Origin: Sarcocystis neurona
Taxonomy: Eukaryota > Apicomplexa > Conoidasida > Eucoccidiorida > Sarcocystidae
Length of the DNA: 64,000 bases
Direction of reading: 5' to 3'
Assembly (NCBI GenBank): GCA_000727475.1
Contig: KL647311.1
Span: 1,804,209-1,868,208, forward strand
Position numbers and translations under genes: made by a program. Under the pieces are notes generated by a model. It saw only the letters and a list, made by a program, of their open reading frames with translations. It made no database searches and had not been told where the DNA came from. Shown piece by piece: positions 22,960-35,649 of the stretch. Position 1 is the first letter of the stretch, and each line of letters begins with the position of its first letter.

Positions 22960-23941
22960 CTGTCGGTGAGTATCCTGTAGTTGTGTAACACCACACTTAT
23001 GAAAGCCTGTCTAAATTAACTTCACCTAGAAACCCCGCAACTTCGCGGATACGCAACTGTTTAATAGAGAATACAGAGAGCCTCGGTGCCTCTCATGTCA
23101 CGCTTACACTACATGTGTCAGTGCACGTTTACACGCATGCGTACGTATGTAAGTATGAGTAGTTCTCTCGCAGAGTGCATTTACTTGATCACCAGCAGTG
23201 TTGTACGACTAGGAGTTTAGGACAACTTTGGAGAGGGATGCACGTTGTAGGCTGTTAGATGTTCATTCCCACATATTTGCATGGGCAAGCGTATATCGGT
23301 ATACAAATATGTGTGGGTTTCCGGTTGTGTCTTCGCTTGTTTATACGCCTACGTGTGTGGGTCTGTTATCACATTTGCTTAATCAAACATGTCCATTCCG
23401 CCACGACAAATTATTTGCATGTCAATTAATAAAGTCCTTTCTGCACCATTCTACAGGTGCAGGTATACGCTTGTAAATAGAAGTGGGAGACGGGACACGT
23501 GAAATTATAAACATACCTTTTTCTCTAGTGAGAATGCACTGCAGGAGGCAGGGCAATCTCTCAGTCATGCAGACGTGCTTGATTTGGCCTATAAGCAGCA
23601 GGTACTCTGTATATGCTTGGAAGCATGCGTGCTCGGATGTACAAGTACACGCAAGTATACAGGCAGCGTGGAGAGGTTGGTACGCGAATACACGTGGGCA
23701 CACTTATTTGTGTAAATGCATCTTACTTGTATAATTGTATCTGTAACCGTGTATGCATCTTCTGCTGGGTTTGTGAAGTCGCACCTATTCTCTCATGAAC
23801 TTTCTGCAGTGACGCACTTTGTTGAGGCATCGTCGCCTTGTCTGTTTTTTAAGCTAAGCCAACGTTACTGTGTAGCCGTATTCTTTCACGTGGTAGGTAA
23901 GCAGTGCTCCCTGTATTGCATTTTCTGCAGTTCCACACATC

Positions 23942-26900
23942 TTACCAGGAACTGGAGTGAACGCTAGGGGGAATGGAGAGACCGGAAAAAATGTCGCCAA
24001 GGGTGTCTCCGATGGCTTGGTCAGATGATCTCATCAAATGGATGAGCGGAGATATCGCAGCAGAAATCATGGGTAAGATGGCATCATCTCGGGGTGTTTC
24101 GTGTTCCTGTGTCGAGTGAGGAGCTCTGGAAGTTGTGCTGTCCTGCGCCCTAGCTGTGTCTTTTGATGCCTTGTCAACGACTTTACTTGAGTTTGTTGCT
24201 GAAGTCTTTGCGGAGCCTTCACCTTTGACCTTGCTTGGAGAGGGTACAAGTGTCCTCCGTTCGGAAACACGCGGAACAAACAGATAGCCTACCTATCAGT
24301 ACAGGTGCGTCACTACCAGTGAGAATTCGACAGGTAGTACGCATGTGGATATGCTACCGGTCACATAGATATGAATATACGTACACATATATATATATAT
24401 GTATGTATATTTATGGAAATTAGGGGTGAACGCAGGCATTCGCATGAGAAACCATGAACTGTACCATTGTCGATGATGTGTACATACATACATATATACA
24501 TATATATATGTATACACATGTATGGAAATTAGGGGTGAACGCAGACGTTCTCATAAGGAACGGTAAACTGTATTAATGTCGGTGATTAGCAGACGACAAA
24601 AAAGGACGCACAGAGATACGGAAGAGTCAAATCAAATGTATGGAGTACGTAGGCTCCGCGTCTAAGGTTTTGCGAGGTGGATCTCCTCGCCTTCGTGCAC
24701 CTCAAAAGGGACGTATACGGCTCTACTAGCATACAACTTTGTATCTAAAAAAGTATACACTTGTGAGGAATGCTTGAGACACATGACTAAGCCTGCCGTT
24801 CTCTGTTGTCGTGGATATCCGGTTATCAACTCTCACCTCAATCTCACTCAACTTCTCTTCTACAGCTGCCAGGAATTCGCCCGCCGGAGACTCCTCAAGC
24901 ACGGCGTGCAGCAAGGCAGTCGGCAACTGGGTCGTAGGTGTACATTTTATATTTTGAGCAATGCAGTAACTCTCTACATTCCTCTGAAGAATTTTTGCAC
25001 CAGCTTCCATAGCCGCATTAATGGGTTTTTGAGGGTTTGCTAAAACAGCCACTTCCACTTCCTTTAAGTATTCTGCAAGTTCTTTTCTCCTTGTAGCCTC
25101 ATCTTTCGTGGGAGTAATCCACCTGTTCACTTGCATTAAAGGAATTTTCTTGACCTGCTTTCCTGTCTTGCCCGCAGATGAGTTTTTTCTGGTCAATAGT
25201 AGAGACGAGAGCGCTCGGGCCTGACGACGCCTTTTTTGAAAGATGTTCTTGGAAGAGAGGCCGTCAATTTGTTCAGAGACAGAAGAATCTCTTCTTGCTG
25301 CGTTCTTGCAGACAGGGCTTGTGGGCTTCGCTTCTGCTCGTCAGATACCGGGCAGAAGGATAGAACAGAATTCGCATTTCGGCCGGAAGAGAGAAGAAAA
25401 CCGTCCTTGTTTCTTGTTTCTGTCAAAGGGATAAAAGGCTGATTCAGTGAAAGGTTGCCTCTGTATCGGCTTTCAAGTAGAACGAGTAAAGTGTCCTCGC
25501 ACAGTACTGGCTTTTCTAAGCTTTACCTCACGAGAAAACGGAGAGAATCTTTTCTTCGCTTTGCCGGTGGCACTGCTGATATGGCTACCTCAGCGGACGG
25601 GAGGTCTGGCTCATAGTATACATGTATACGTCTATGATGTATCCATGTGTACATATGTATACAAATAGAACTTATGTATACATATAATATTTGTACTCAT
25701 GAAAGCTTCACTGAAAGGCTAGTTGATGTTCGAATCTTTTAACGATACGGCAGGGAGAGCGGATTCCTTAGCACCCCAGTGTACACGGACCCTGAAGCGG
25801 CAGAAGCGCTTCTGTGTCCTACATCAAATGAACTACCTGATAACTTGTATGCATCAGAAAAGTCATCCTCACGAGTGCTGCGCACATTGTGATACAAGAC
25901 CACCGCCTCTGTGTTCTTCGTGAGTACGGAAAAGTAACGGTCTTCATGGATCACTTACAGAAGTATTGGTTCCGAGCGTTGAATCGTGCTAATCTGGCAA
26001 TCATTATCCAGGCACTGTTGCTGCGAACACCTATACAGTTCAACTATAGTAATAGTATGGAGTTCGTTAAATGTTGACAGATTTGTGTGGACTGAAATTC
26101 GCCGTACCCAAGGAAGACGGACCACTATCACGTTCGCTGTGTTTTTGTTCGACTGCGTTTCCTCTTTGAAACAATAGGTCTTCTGACAAATTCACACTGT
26201 CCTTATTTTCCATTGGGGCGTTGTAGGGAGCCTTAAAATCTTTTGCATCGTGGTAATCCATTCCAACCATGGAAAATTGTAAGGACCCCCGACTTTCACT
26301 ATCCCAGACGGAAGCGTGATTGTGGGCCGGAGTTTGATTACCAACGCGAAATGTTGGATGAATGACGGGCGTCGCACTGTCCATCGACCGCGCGACGCCT
26401 GCGGAACTCCCTGCTTTCGCTGCAGGCATGGCTCCCTTGGCACTATTAAAGGATTGAGCTACCAAGGGTATGAGGAGGGAAAAAGTCGGAAGTGATGCGT
26501 TCATTTTCTCCAGATGGAAGACGAACGCCGAAGAAATAGTCGTCTTGCAGCTGCAACAGAGTGAGTGAAAGAAGTCTTGTCGAAGTGTTCCTATGTCTGT
26601 AAATAGATACATGTAAAAATAGACAAGAAGGCGGATGAAAACGTGGAGGTTCACAACTGAATTCCATGAGTCCGTTCTACAACAATACAAGGATACATAT
26701 ATGAACACATGTAAACATTGGTAGTTTGGCGTGAACCTGAGTGGAAACAAAATATGAGTGAATCCGATTCCGAGCACAAGGCACGTCTTTTCCGTTGCAA
26801 AAGCACCTGTCAGAAGATGAAAACAAGCTTTCCGTGTCTGTTGAGGAATACGAGCTATGCAGGGAGTGAATAGTGCAAACGACACGTAAGTAGAAGATAT

Positions 26901-26949
26901 ACTGGCGGAGAGTGGCCAGGCAAACGAGAGTAAAGGAGACCTTGAACAT
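23942..26949 (-). CDS. Candidate secreted protein gene, function unknown
   Basis: Proposed model. A first exon, 26949-26903, starts at ATG, encodes the signal-peptide-like MFKVSFTLVCLATLR and ends in phase 2 at GTATAT. It splices across 1.7 kb to 25188-24837, which accepts phase 2 after TACTATTGACCAG and ends at GTGAGA. That exon encodes 117 hydrophilic residues, including RRKELAEYLKEVEVAVL and LHAVLEESPAGEFLAAVEEKL. A possible third exon, 24229-23942, is Ser/Thr-rich (KTSATNSSKVVDKASKD) with the mildly hydrophobic MISAAISPLIHLM near a stop; a GTAAGA donor sits just before the stop, so the gene may continue. The phases agree across all three. Signal peptide plus helical body plus Ser/Thr-rich tail suggests a secreted or surface protein. 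I recognise no family, and an alternative use of 26504-26067 competes. Confidence 0.35.
24412..24588. repeat. Direct repeat, two copies 109 bases apart
   Basis: A block starting TATGGAAATTAGGGGTGAACG occurs at 24412-24477 and again at 24521-24588 with scattered substitutions. Each copy is preceded by a TA/TATG run, so repeat plus microsatellite seem to have been duplicated together. Confidence 0.85.
26067..26504 (-). CDS. Alternative ORF with hydrophobic N-terminus (145 aa)
   Basis: An ATG-initiated frame begins MNASLPTFSLLIPLVAQS, which could be a signal peptide, followed by a hydrophilic body with HPTFRVGNQTPAHNHAS and DYHDAKDFKAPYNAP, and a stop. It could be a small secreted protein by itself. 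It could also be an exon of the neighbouring model: the DNA behind the hydrophobic stretch (CTTTTTCCCTCCTCATACCC, then TTGGTAG and TTTAATAG) looks like an acceptor, and TTAATAG|T would accept phase 2 from the 26949-26903 exon. No homolog is recognised. Confidence 0.35.
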   Translation of the reverse strand: MNASLPTFSLLIPLVAQSFNSAKGAMPAAKAGSSAGVARSMDSATPVIHPTFRVGNQTPAHNHASVWDSESRGSLQFSMVGMDYHDAKDFKAPYNAPMENKDSVNLSEDLLFQRGNAVEQKHSERDSGPSSLGTANFSPHKSVNI

Positions 26950-26959
26950 CAACGGTGGG

Positions 26960-27760
26960 GAAGAAAAAAACAGTACAACCTCACTTCACTCATGGTGCTA
27001 ACCACGAATGTTTTTTCTACACGAGGAAAAATGTAATGTGCACGACACAAATGGCAACAGTCAAGCGTAGTGATGTGGAAGTACAATCATAAAAGTGCTC
27101 ATAAAAGTGTAAGGCCGTGAAAGGCAGGCGAAGAGATTCCCGTCGAGCAATATTAGCACTGGGTATCACGAGAGAGAAGTTCGGCTTTCGAGCACGGCCG
27201 GCCTGCCTTTACGAATCCATCGGCAAAACTTAGGTTTGGATTGCTTTGGTTACGCGTCTCGCCGCTGGACATGTGACATTGTATGACCCTTCTTTTCGTT
27301 CCATGTTACGGTCATTTTTGGTTTAAGGTTGCCTGCATTCTATTTCTACTGCACTTATTTCCTTTCGCCTACTCCCTGTATTGCTCTTCTTCGCTTTTGT
27401 GTCCTGGTTCTACCTTCTGCTCGTGTTCCGCGCTTCTGAAAATCAGACAAGAAGAAATATTCCGTTCAGCAACATTCCGCTCCACAAACTTGTTGGCAGG
27501 GGAACATTTCATACATTATACTGCTGACACCCCAGAAGAAGCCGACGCATGAGAACGATGATGACAATAATGCTAACACCGAGCACTAGTGTCCCTTCTG
27601 AGAGCACCCTGCAAGAAACGTTGACTGAAAAGCTAGCCACGGTCGACGGCAGATAAGCGTGTAAAAACAAGTTTGTATGCTTAAAAGAGAAACTACGGTG
27701 TTACGAGACAAGTGACGAGAAGGTAATCCATGAGACTCGTAGGTGGAGAAATTCACGCTG

Positions 27761-27796
<36 letters not shown>

Positions 27797-29271
27797 AACG
27801 AGCACACAAGTATACATAAACACAGATCCCTGGCGAGGCACCATAGTACTAATCAATATTTTATGCGCAGGCAACTCGGCTTTGTCGCACAGACACTGGG
27901 TGACGTACACAGGTGCATATTCATACGCATACAAGGGTACAAGTGTGCCCCGTGTGGCTGACCTGCGTGTATATATATATATATATATATACTTATATAT
28001 GGATACATACTTACGTCTGCGCGGGTATGTCTACACCTACACGAATGTGGATGTGTACGGTCTTTGAAGTTATTATTCAGTTATGTGTCGCTACATCTAG
28101 GGCCTCCTTAGTTTACGGTTGCTCTTGAAGCTCTGTATCATCTCTTTGTGTTTCTGTAACATGGCAATATCAGGATTTCTGATGTTGTCCCTCTGTGCGT
28201 GTACGGCCACCGGAGTGGAATTGAACATTATTTCTCAGAAGAATCAATATTGAACTGCGCATCCTCCCCCCCCTAAAGCATGTGAAAACAAAGAAGCAGA
28301 CAAAGTTCTCCCGTGTGGCGCCCATACTCTTGAAGATACTGCGTCGTATTGAACGGATGAGTGGACTGTTCGTGATCAATTATTGGATTACTATAGAGAC
28401 TTATTTGCAGTAATACGAATCCGCTCACAGTGGGTTACCCAATGTCAACCTAACGCTGCACGTGAAAGAAACACAAGTGTCTCAGGTAATGTCGGGTGAT
28501 TCTCTGTGGCTACATATGTGTGCCGATGCACGTGAAAGAATAAAGAAGATGATTTTCCCATAGTGCGCACAGAAGAGAGAACACGAGCACGTCAATAGTA
28601 GTACCACGTTACGCATCTGGGCAGCTCCCGTGAATCTGTTGCCACTCCCTATATTTCCACTACCTCAAGTGAAGCTAGTTTGCTTCTGATAGCACTTTGC
28701 TTACTATTCGCCACATGCTGGTTCTGCTGAAAACCCGCTGCCTTTGTTGTGAAACAAAGACTGTGTCCGTGAGACAGCTACGTAGTGCTGACCGTGCTGC
28801 GCGGACTTCACTATGCCCGTTAGCGGGCTACTGCCAGCGGAGTGCGCAGCAGCAGTTATCGCCATGTCCCCTTTGGTGCCGGACTTTTTGCTGCGGTGTG
28901 TGCTGCTGCCGACATAGACGCTTACTGTAAAAGGTGCTCTTGCTAGTCAGGGCAAGGATTTGCGAAAGTGCTCCTAGAGCACTTCCGCCGCGTCTGGTAT
29001 GTGGATTTCAAACTGTAGAAAGACGCAACTGTGAACGGTTCACCACTGCCACCACTGTCAGCGTTCTGCAGTTTATCTTGCCGTAGTCTTTTTTCACGTA
29101 CAGCTGCGCTGGCTACACGGCGCTTCTCAGTTCTCCAATGACCAGCTGCCGAAAGCCTGTTATTCCGGTGCACGCAAAACCTGGCGTGTCAATACATATA
29201 TATGTACCTATGTATACATATATGTATATATATACACACACACAAACAGTAGTGCCTATATATATATATGC

Positions 29272-29308
<37 letters not shown>

Positions 29309-29806
29309 AGTACATATGCTCCTGCAGGTGTCTCTAACATACTAGTCGAGGTATGTAAGGTTTTTTTGACAGCAGCAGTGCTTTATCGCGTTACCTGCCA
29401 CCAATCACCCCAAGTCAACGTGTTTACGCGCCCGAGGTGGAGTGAAGTGTGTTCAAATCCGGTCTGTTTTCTGTTGGCATTTGTGCCCGTACAAGATGGA
29501 ATCTGTATTGGCGACGCGCACAGGTTACGGCCGGCCTTTCCAACTAAGGACATGTCTGCTTATCTATCAATAGATGAGTGCGCACGGATGTTTAGCACGC
29601 GTCAGTAAACATCACGTGTACTGTTTCGCATCGTAAATATCTGCGCCTATCGTGGTCTCGTGGAGTTCAGTGTTGCTATCCTGTGCCAAAAAGTCCGTAT
29701 GTGTCCCACGTATACACACGTACGGGCAAATAAAACCTCTCTTCTTTATATGTGTGTATATATATATACATACATATATATGTGTGTATATATATATGCA
29801 TACATA

Positions 29807-29839
<33 letters not shown>

Positions 29840-30270
29840 GCACGAAACACCAGTACCACTGTGTCTACATTTTGCGTACAACCCCCTCCAGGCGGTCTCT
29901 ACCTGCTCCTGTTATCCACTCGCCAGCGTGCCAGTCCGCGCACGCATCATTGTTGTATGCAGATGAGAAAATACATGTTATCCCCTCTATGTCCGCGCTG
30001 ACGCGTCCACTACAGAAAAAGCCACGTCTGTGGGCTGCGCAACGCTACCGCTGCAGCGGCTGGCTGCTGTCATTGGCCTAGACATTACGTACATATCTAT
30101 GTATATACATATATATACATATATTTATGTATGTTCGAATGTGTAGATGCGTTCCACTCTTGCAAGCGCTGCGGCAATGCAGAATTGTGACCAGAGATGC
30201 AGTGTCCTCCCCGTATATACTGCATAAGTAATCATACAGTATACATATATATATATATGTATACTGGCGG
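26960..30270. other. Intergenic stretch with TA and CA microsatellites
   Basis: TA runs lie at about 27760-27797 and 27970-28003, a CA run at 29274-29302, and TATG/TA arrays at about 29750-29840 and 30090-30130. Open frames are short or repeat-derived. No gene can be supported. Confidence 0.6.
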
Positions 30271-30272
30271 AT

Positions 30273-30861
30273 ATGGCTCTAACAGTTACTGAACATGACT
30301 ACAATCAGACCGACTTGTACCAGATCGGCGGTCGGTTCCACTACGTGGACAGGTATTCACTTCCTCAGAATCGCAAAGATTTTTACAAATCTCAAATTAC
30401 GCTGATCACACACGTACACGGCAGACAAGCACTCCTCCGGCACTTCTGTGTACCACTCCCCTCTATCCGAAGCAAAGGCTATATATATATATATACATAT
30501 ATATTCACACATAGAGGCAAAGTACCACCACAACGCAACGAATCCAATTTCAAATGTGAGTACAAGCGCTCCTCGATATTTCGTTCCACTACTTTCTCTC
30601 CCTTATTTGCACAATTTTAATCTCTCCCAAGGAAGGCTAGTGGTAAGTGCGCGCACGCCTCTAGGCGTGTCGCCGTTAAGTTTTTTCTTATTCGGAACTG
30701 TGTCAGCGACATCGTCTTCACTTATTTTCGCCGCCCAGGAAGACCCGAAAAAGTTCTTCCTTTACTTGTTTCAGCAGAAACAAACTTTACCCACCAGCTT
30801 TCCCATTACGACCGTGGGCAAAGGGACACGGCAGTGCTCACGTGTGCACGTGTGTACACAG
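30273..30861 (+). other. Exon-like segments, function unknown
   Basis: An ATG at 30273 opens a frame reading MALTVTEHDYNQTDLY and GGRFHYVDRYSLPQNRKDFY. Downstream, a frame ending at a strong donor (GTAAGT, exon end 30642) reads NFNLSQGRLV and joins in phase 0, across a 96-base intron ending TATTTTCGCCGCCCAG, to 30739-30861 (EDPKKFFLYLFQQKQTLP..ITTVGKGTRQCSRV, donor GTAGGT). The phases between the ATG segment and the next do not close, so this is an incomplete model. Confidence 0.25.
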
Positions 30862-31242
30862 GTAGGTGTGAAAATGTATAAATCCATACACAGTGTACCA
30901 TGACACGTATAAACCTACACGTGTAGCATATATATACATAAACACATATACTGTCCGTATGTATGTATATATATACACACCATAGATGGATATTTACACA
31001 TAATATGTGTCACCCCCATGCACCCCCCATACCCCTTAACAACCCCGCGTATTAATGTCCTGTGCATACATCTGTGCTGCCGATAGACGACACATATACA
31101 TATATTTATATATATATATATGTACACCCATACATACATATAGACGTCGAGACATCTGCAGGGGCTGCTTCCCGCGGACGATATACCTGGCCTCTGAGAA
31201 GCGCAAGTAAACGCCTGTCAACAGCCTGAATGGAAAACAAAA

Positions 31243-34200
31243 TTACGAAGGGCTCTCCTCCTCCTCCTGCGGTAGCTGGAAGTAACGCAGTTCATAAACC
31301 GTCTCTTTGCTGCTCACGACCCGCATGAAATCCCGCAGCATCTGCTTCTTCAAGTATTTCTTCGTCAAATACTGCAGCGAACAACGCAAGTACATCAACA
31401 CAAAATACCGGCAGTCGTGCACCCACATATATATCGTAAGTACGTGATACATTTACTTTTATAAATATATACGCAAACGTGCGGACCTCCATCGGTACAC
31501 CCGCGTGTACATAATCATACATACGCACGTACAGCAACGCATCACGTGAAGTGGGGATCCTCCTTCTGTAAAAAAGGTGTGGGGCTTCTTCCATTATCAG
31601 CACGTGAAACACACCCACGTACACACACACACACACAAACACATACAAACACACAAGACACACAGCATCACGCTAGTGTATACAGTATGTGTAGCAGGTA
31701 CAGACGTACACATAAAAACGGGCGCCAAACCGAAAATAGCGGTAGCCAAGCCTATTTACACTTACAGCATCAACAGTCACTTCAAGGTGGATACAAATAC
31801 ATGCGGAGACCGTTCGGCGCATGAGAGCGTATGTATTCACACATCAGTGTCTTCCTACATGGACACACACGTACTGTGTGCGCTGCGGTGAGAAATAGAA
31901 AACTAATAATCTTAGCTCTATATGCCGAAATTAGACACGTAAATACTCGACTGTATCTCCGTCAACAATTTTCAAGAAGAAATGTAATTTTTCATGGAGA
32001 CAAAAAATCGTCTCCTGCTTTCTTCGTATGCAGATACATGCAGATGCACGCTATTCATAGACAAACCATTACTCAGGTAACACAACAAATTTGAAAACAT
32101 TGAGAACACCGTTTTTGTACGACATAGTAGACGCTCGCTTCTTTTTCAACGGATACACATACACACATACACACACGCACATCTGTGTTTCACCATATAC
32201 ACACCAGCTTACCTATGTGTGAAGTCAAAGAGCCCTGTAAATACGTCTGGCTACAGACATACATCATCTACGTACACGTGTACCTACGTACGAACGTGTA
32301 ATACTAGTACGGAGGCATCAGTTGTCCAACTCGCACGAACGGATGCTCACGAAGAATCGATTCTACAGGAAAACAAACCTCCACGATATCTCGAAACATT
32401 CACATACACCCTCCATTTACATACATATATATATATATATATATAACAGAGTATGCAGTATATATACACCAATATGTACTCCTCCATACGCATAGGCACA
32501 CTTACACAAGCGACGGAAAGCTGAGCCACACCCCACAGACACATGCAGGTGCAGAGATCGACACGTATAGAACATTTTCACCTACAAACGGAAGACAAAC
32601 TATACATACACACAACGTAACGTACGTACGTATCTACTCATATCCTACGCGTTGACGCACACAACCGTCGTGGACCTTACTTTAATATATCGCTTGGAGA
32701 AAGGTAATTCTGCTGTGATGTACACCTTCGCCTTTTCTGTCGTGACTTGCACGCGCTCTCCCAAGTTGTTGCATTTTCCGTTCACCTTAATGTGAGACTG
32801 CAGGAACCTCTCCTGCGCGCACAGCCAAGCAGTCGACGGAATCAGGGCAGCAGTTTAACAAAAATCTTTAAGAGCAGCACTGATTAAGGCCACACACAAC
32901 GGAAGAAATGAACGCCTCGGGCTTCCCACAAGACGAGGAAGGATTTAGAAAAAAGCAGGATCAACGGCAAACCTAGTGGAAGATCACGAAGTAGAGTCGT
33001 AGTCAAAGCAACACTGCGAACACATCAAATTGCACGGTTGTACGGAGAGAAAATGCCAGCACAACAGACGCACCACACCCGCCCAGACGCACTTATTATC
33101 TGCCATGTGTTTCCTGCCTTTGTCCGTCTTCCACGTTCAGACACGCACACACACAAACACTCTCAAACGGAAATAAACTCGTATTGCCTGTACATTTTTG
33201 CTTGTCCTTACACGTCGAAACTTTCACGCAAAGTCAACCGCGTAGATTCACAGGGGATTAATGGACATTAAACTGATACATTATTAAGCTCTGTACGACC
33301 ACAAGGCACGCTGCGCATTAGACTTTCTTCGAACAAAGCGAAGAGCCGAAGAAAACGATGCAGAAGCCTGCCGGAGGAGCACACGGATAGCTGTGTTCAC
33401 AGTCATACGGAAAACAACAGTGCCACTGGATGTGCGCTGGTTGTGTCCAACTAAAAAAACACCGCTCCTACTAGAAAAAACTCACCTCTAAACGCCAAGC
33501 GCAATTCTGTGTACGTGCAAAAGGGCGCGCGGATGGGAATCACACCATCAAAACGACAGCCCGTTTCCACAGTTTTAAGCAGTAACACCACACATTCCGC
33601 ATACTGTACATAACTGAAGAAGACAGCAAGAAACAAGTTTTAAGACAAATGTCGGCCGGAAGACGTATTTAAATTTACACAAGAAGCGCGGGCATAAACA
33701 CGGACGGCCACTATCTCAGCTTCGAATCTGCACGCGTTACGGTGTACAGACGCCGGCGTCCGCACGTAAAGAAAACGACGGGAGATTCAAAAACTGCAGG
33801 AGACCGGCAAATATACACCGATAACGGAGGACACACGCATGCCCTGTTTACGCAAAATACACACTATCCACAAACACTAAAATTTGCGCAGTACGTGGGC
33901 ACGTTCACGCACACGGACACATCTATATGTACACGTACACGCAAGTTTACAAATAGAGATGTACACGTGCATACACGCACTGTTCTACCGTACATCTATA
34001 CATATATATGTATATATACACATACATATCCCACACAAGGTGTGTATATCAGCACAGGGACTGGAAAGCGTCTGAAAACATATATATATATACACGTAGA
34101 ACCGATGCATGGCTTTTGCTCCCACACGCTGGAACCGCGTCGTCTTCCTTTCGTACGCCATGGAAACAACTTTTACACTACTCCGCGGTGGCACAGTGAA

Positions 34201-35520
34201 GCGCTAAAAGACAAGCTTTCTTTACACCGTTCTTCGTACGGTATATGCGCTGAGTTACTCCCACGATCGTTTTATAGATGAACGTACGCACTTACACACA
34301 CTTGTATATTTCTACACGCATTCACACGTAGTACGACAGATACACAGGTAGCTACACGTTTTAGTCGCTTCAGAACAGCACCAACAAGTGTTTAAAATTT
34401 GTTATTATCCTTTCTGTCCACCGTCGTCAGCGTCGTGCTGCTCTCACCCTAAGACGGCTCACAGCATCTCACAGCCGTGAAACACCATAAACTTCCACTC
34501 TCCGGGATTCAACGGTAATTGCTTTATGACCTTCCATGAGAAGTGAAAACCCTCTCTATATTGCCGTCTGCAGGAATGCATTTTCCCCTGCGTGTCTGGT
34601 CGGTGCGGCGAACATCATTGTACCACACCTGATAAAAGTACATCTGTGGAAGTAAATCCCTGCGTGGGTCGCGTATCCCTCTTCTGGAATTCGAAATCGT
34701 TCCTTTCCTACACCTAATATTTTTCTCGATAGTCCGGGCGTTTGTGAACTAGGCAGCTGCCTGGTGAACGGTTGAACCGGGCAGCTGCAGCAGCCTCGGG
34801 ATTCTGGAACAAAGATCTGGTCACCCTACGAGGAGCGCGAAAGAAATCCGCCTTGGGTGTTGCAGACCTATGTATCTTGGATACTCGTTTCTCCGCGGCG
34901 AACGGAGAAAGTTCGCATCGGCAACCCGATATGCGGACCTCCCTGTCAACTGCAGGTGAGACCTTTCTCGTTTGAACTGCATAATCGAACACGATCCCGA
35001 CGTTTGCCTTCTGTGGTGCGTGACATGTACAGCTACCCTTTTCACTGATGGAATCAACCACTCTTCGCTCTAAGTGAACGCAGGGGCGTGAGATCTTTCT
35101 TTTCTGGAAGTGAAACGCAAATTCGAAAATGTCTCCCTCACAGGCGACGCAAATCGCGAATAATATATCCTGCATTTGTACAAATGTTGACAGACACAAC
35201 GCCACCCCGATGTACTTGTGGGGGGCTTCCCTTCTTATGTCCTTCGTTCTGGTTTTGCCTTCGTCAAAACTGCTTATGCTTCTCTTCTCGTCGCTTGTTT
35301 TCAATTTTAATACGGTTTACTTCCCCCTTACCAGCCCTTTGGCCTCCAAAATATTGTCGTCAACGGGCTTCTGACAGTCTACGGTGAATTTCACTTTGAG
35401 AGGCTTGGTGCTTGCAGACGCCGCAGCAGCAGCCTTCCCTGCCGCCTTCCCTCCTGCTCCGATTCTAGAAGCACCAACACCTCCTTTCCTTCTCGATTTG
35501 TTCTCCGCATTCTTCGTCAT
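31243..35520 (-). CDS. RPL22: 60S ribosomal protein eL22
   Basis: Component of the large cytosolic ribosomal subunit. Three exons join in phase 0. Exon 1 is 35520-35332 (63 codons, donor GTAAGG) and includes [17 protein letters not shown]. Exon 2 is 32812-32681 (44 codons, acceptor TGTGCGCGCAG, donor GTAAGG), with [11 protein letters not shown] and [12 protein letters not shown]. Exon 3 is 31371-31243 (42 codons plus stop, acceptor TTCGCTGCAG), with [32 protein letters not shown] and an acidic EEEESPS tail. All the eL22 hallmark blocks are present in order. At 149 residues it is about 20 longer than the usual ~128, because of a Lys/Gly/Ala-rich N-terminus ending in a short Ala run encoded by GCAGC-type repeats. 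The start is the first ATG giving a basic N-terminus; the upstream frame entered through a non-ATG codon is ignored. Introns of 2519 and 1309 bases are large for a ribosomal protein gene. Confidence 0.95.
31372..32680 (-). other. eL22 intron 2
   Basis: Holds CA-rich repeats (about 31618-31665 and 32158-32180) and a TA run at about 32426-32445. No independent gene is seen. Confidence 0.8.
32813..35331 (-). other. eL22 intron 1
   Basis: Contains TACG/TA repeats (about 33985-34095) and several chance frames, including a 196-codon minus frame at 35304-34714 with no recognisable domain. No nested gene is supported. Confidence 0.8.
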
Positions 35521-35649
35521 TGTGAAGAAGTTGTGGGGGACTGTCGCTCCAGCGATGGACACCACTATACGTCACGTCTTTGCTATACTACGGGAAAAGA
35601 AAAAAACCACAAAGATTGTTGCATAACAACGCAAACAGATCTCCCTGAA

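Noticed and set aside
34714..35304. 196-codon minus ORF with several cysteines
   Set aside because: Lies wholly in eL22 intron 1 between confirmed exons. The part that looks protein-like has no family match I can name.
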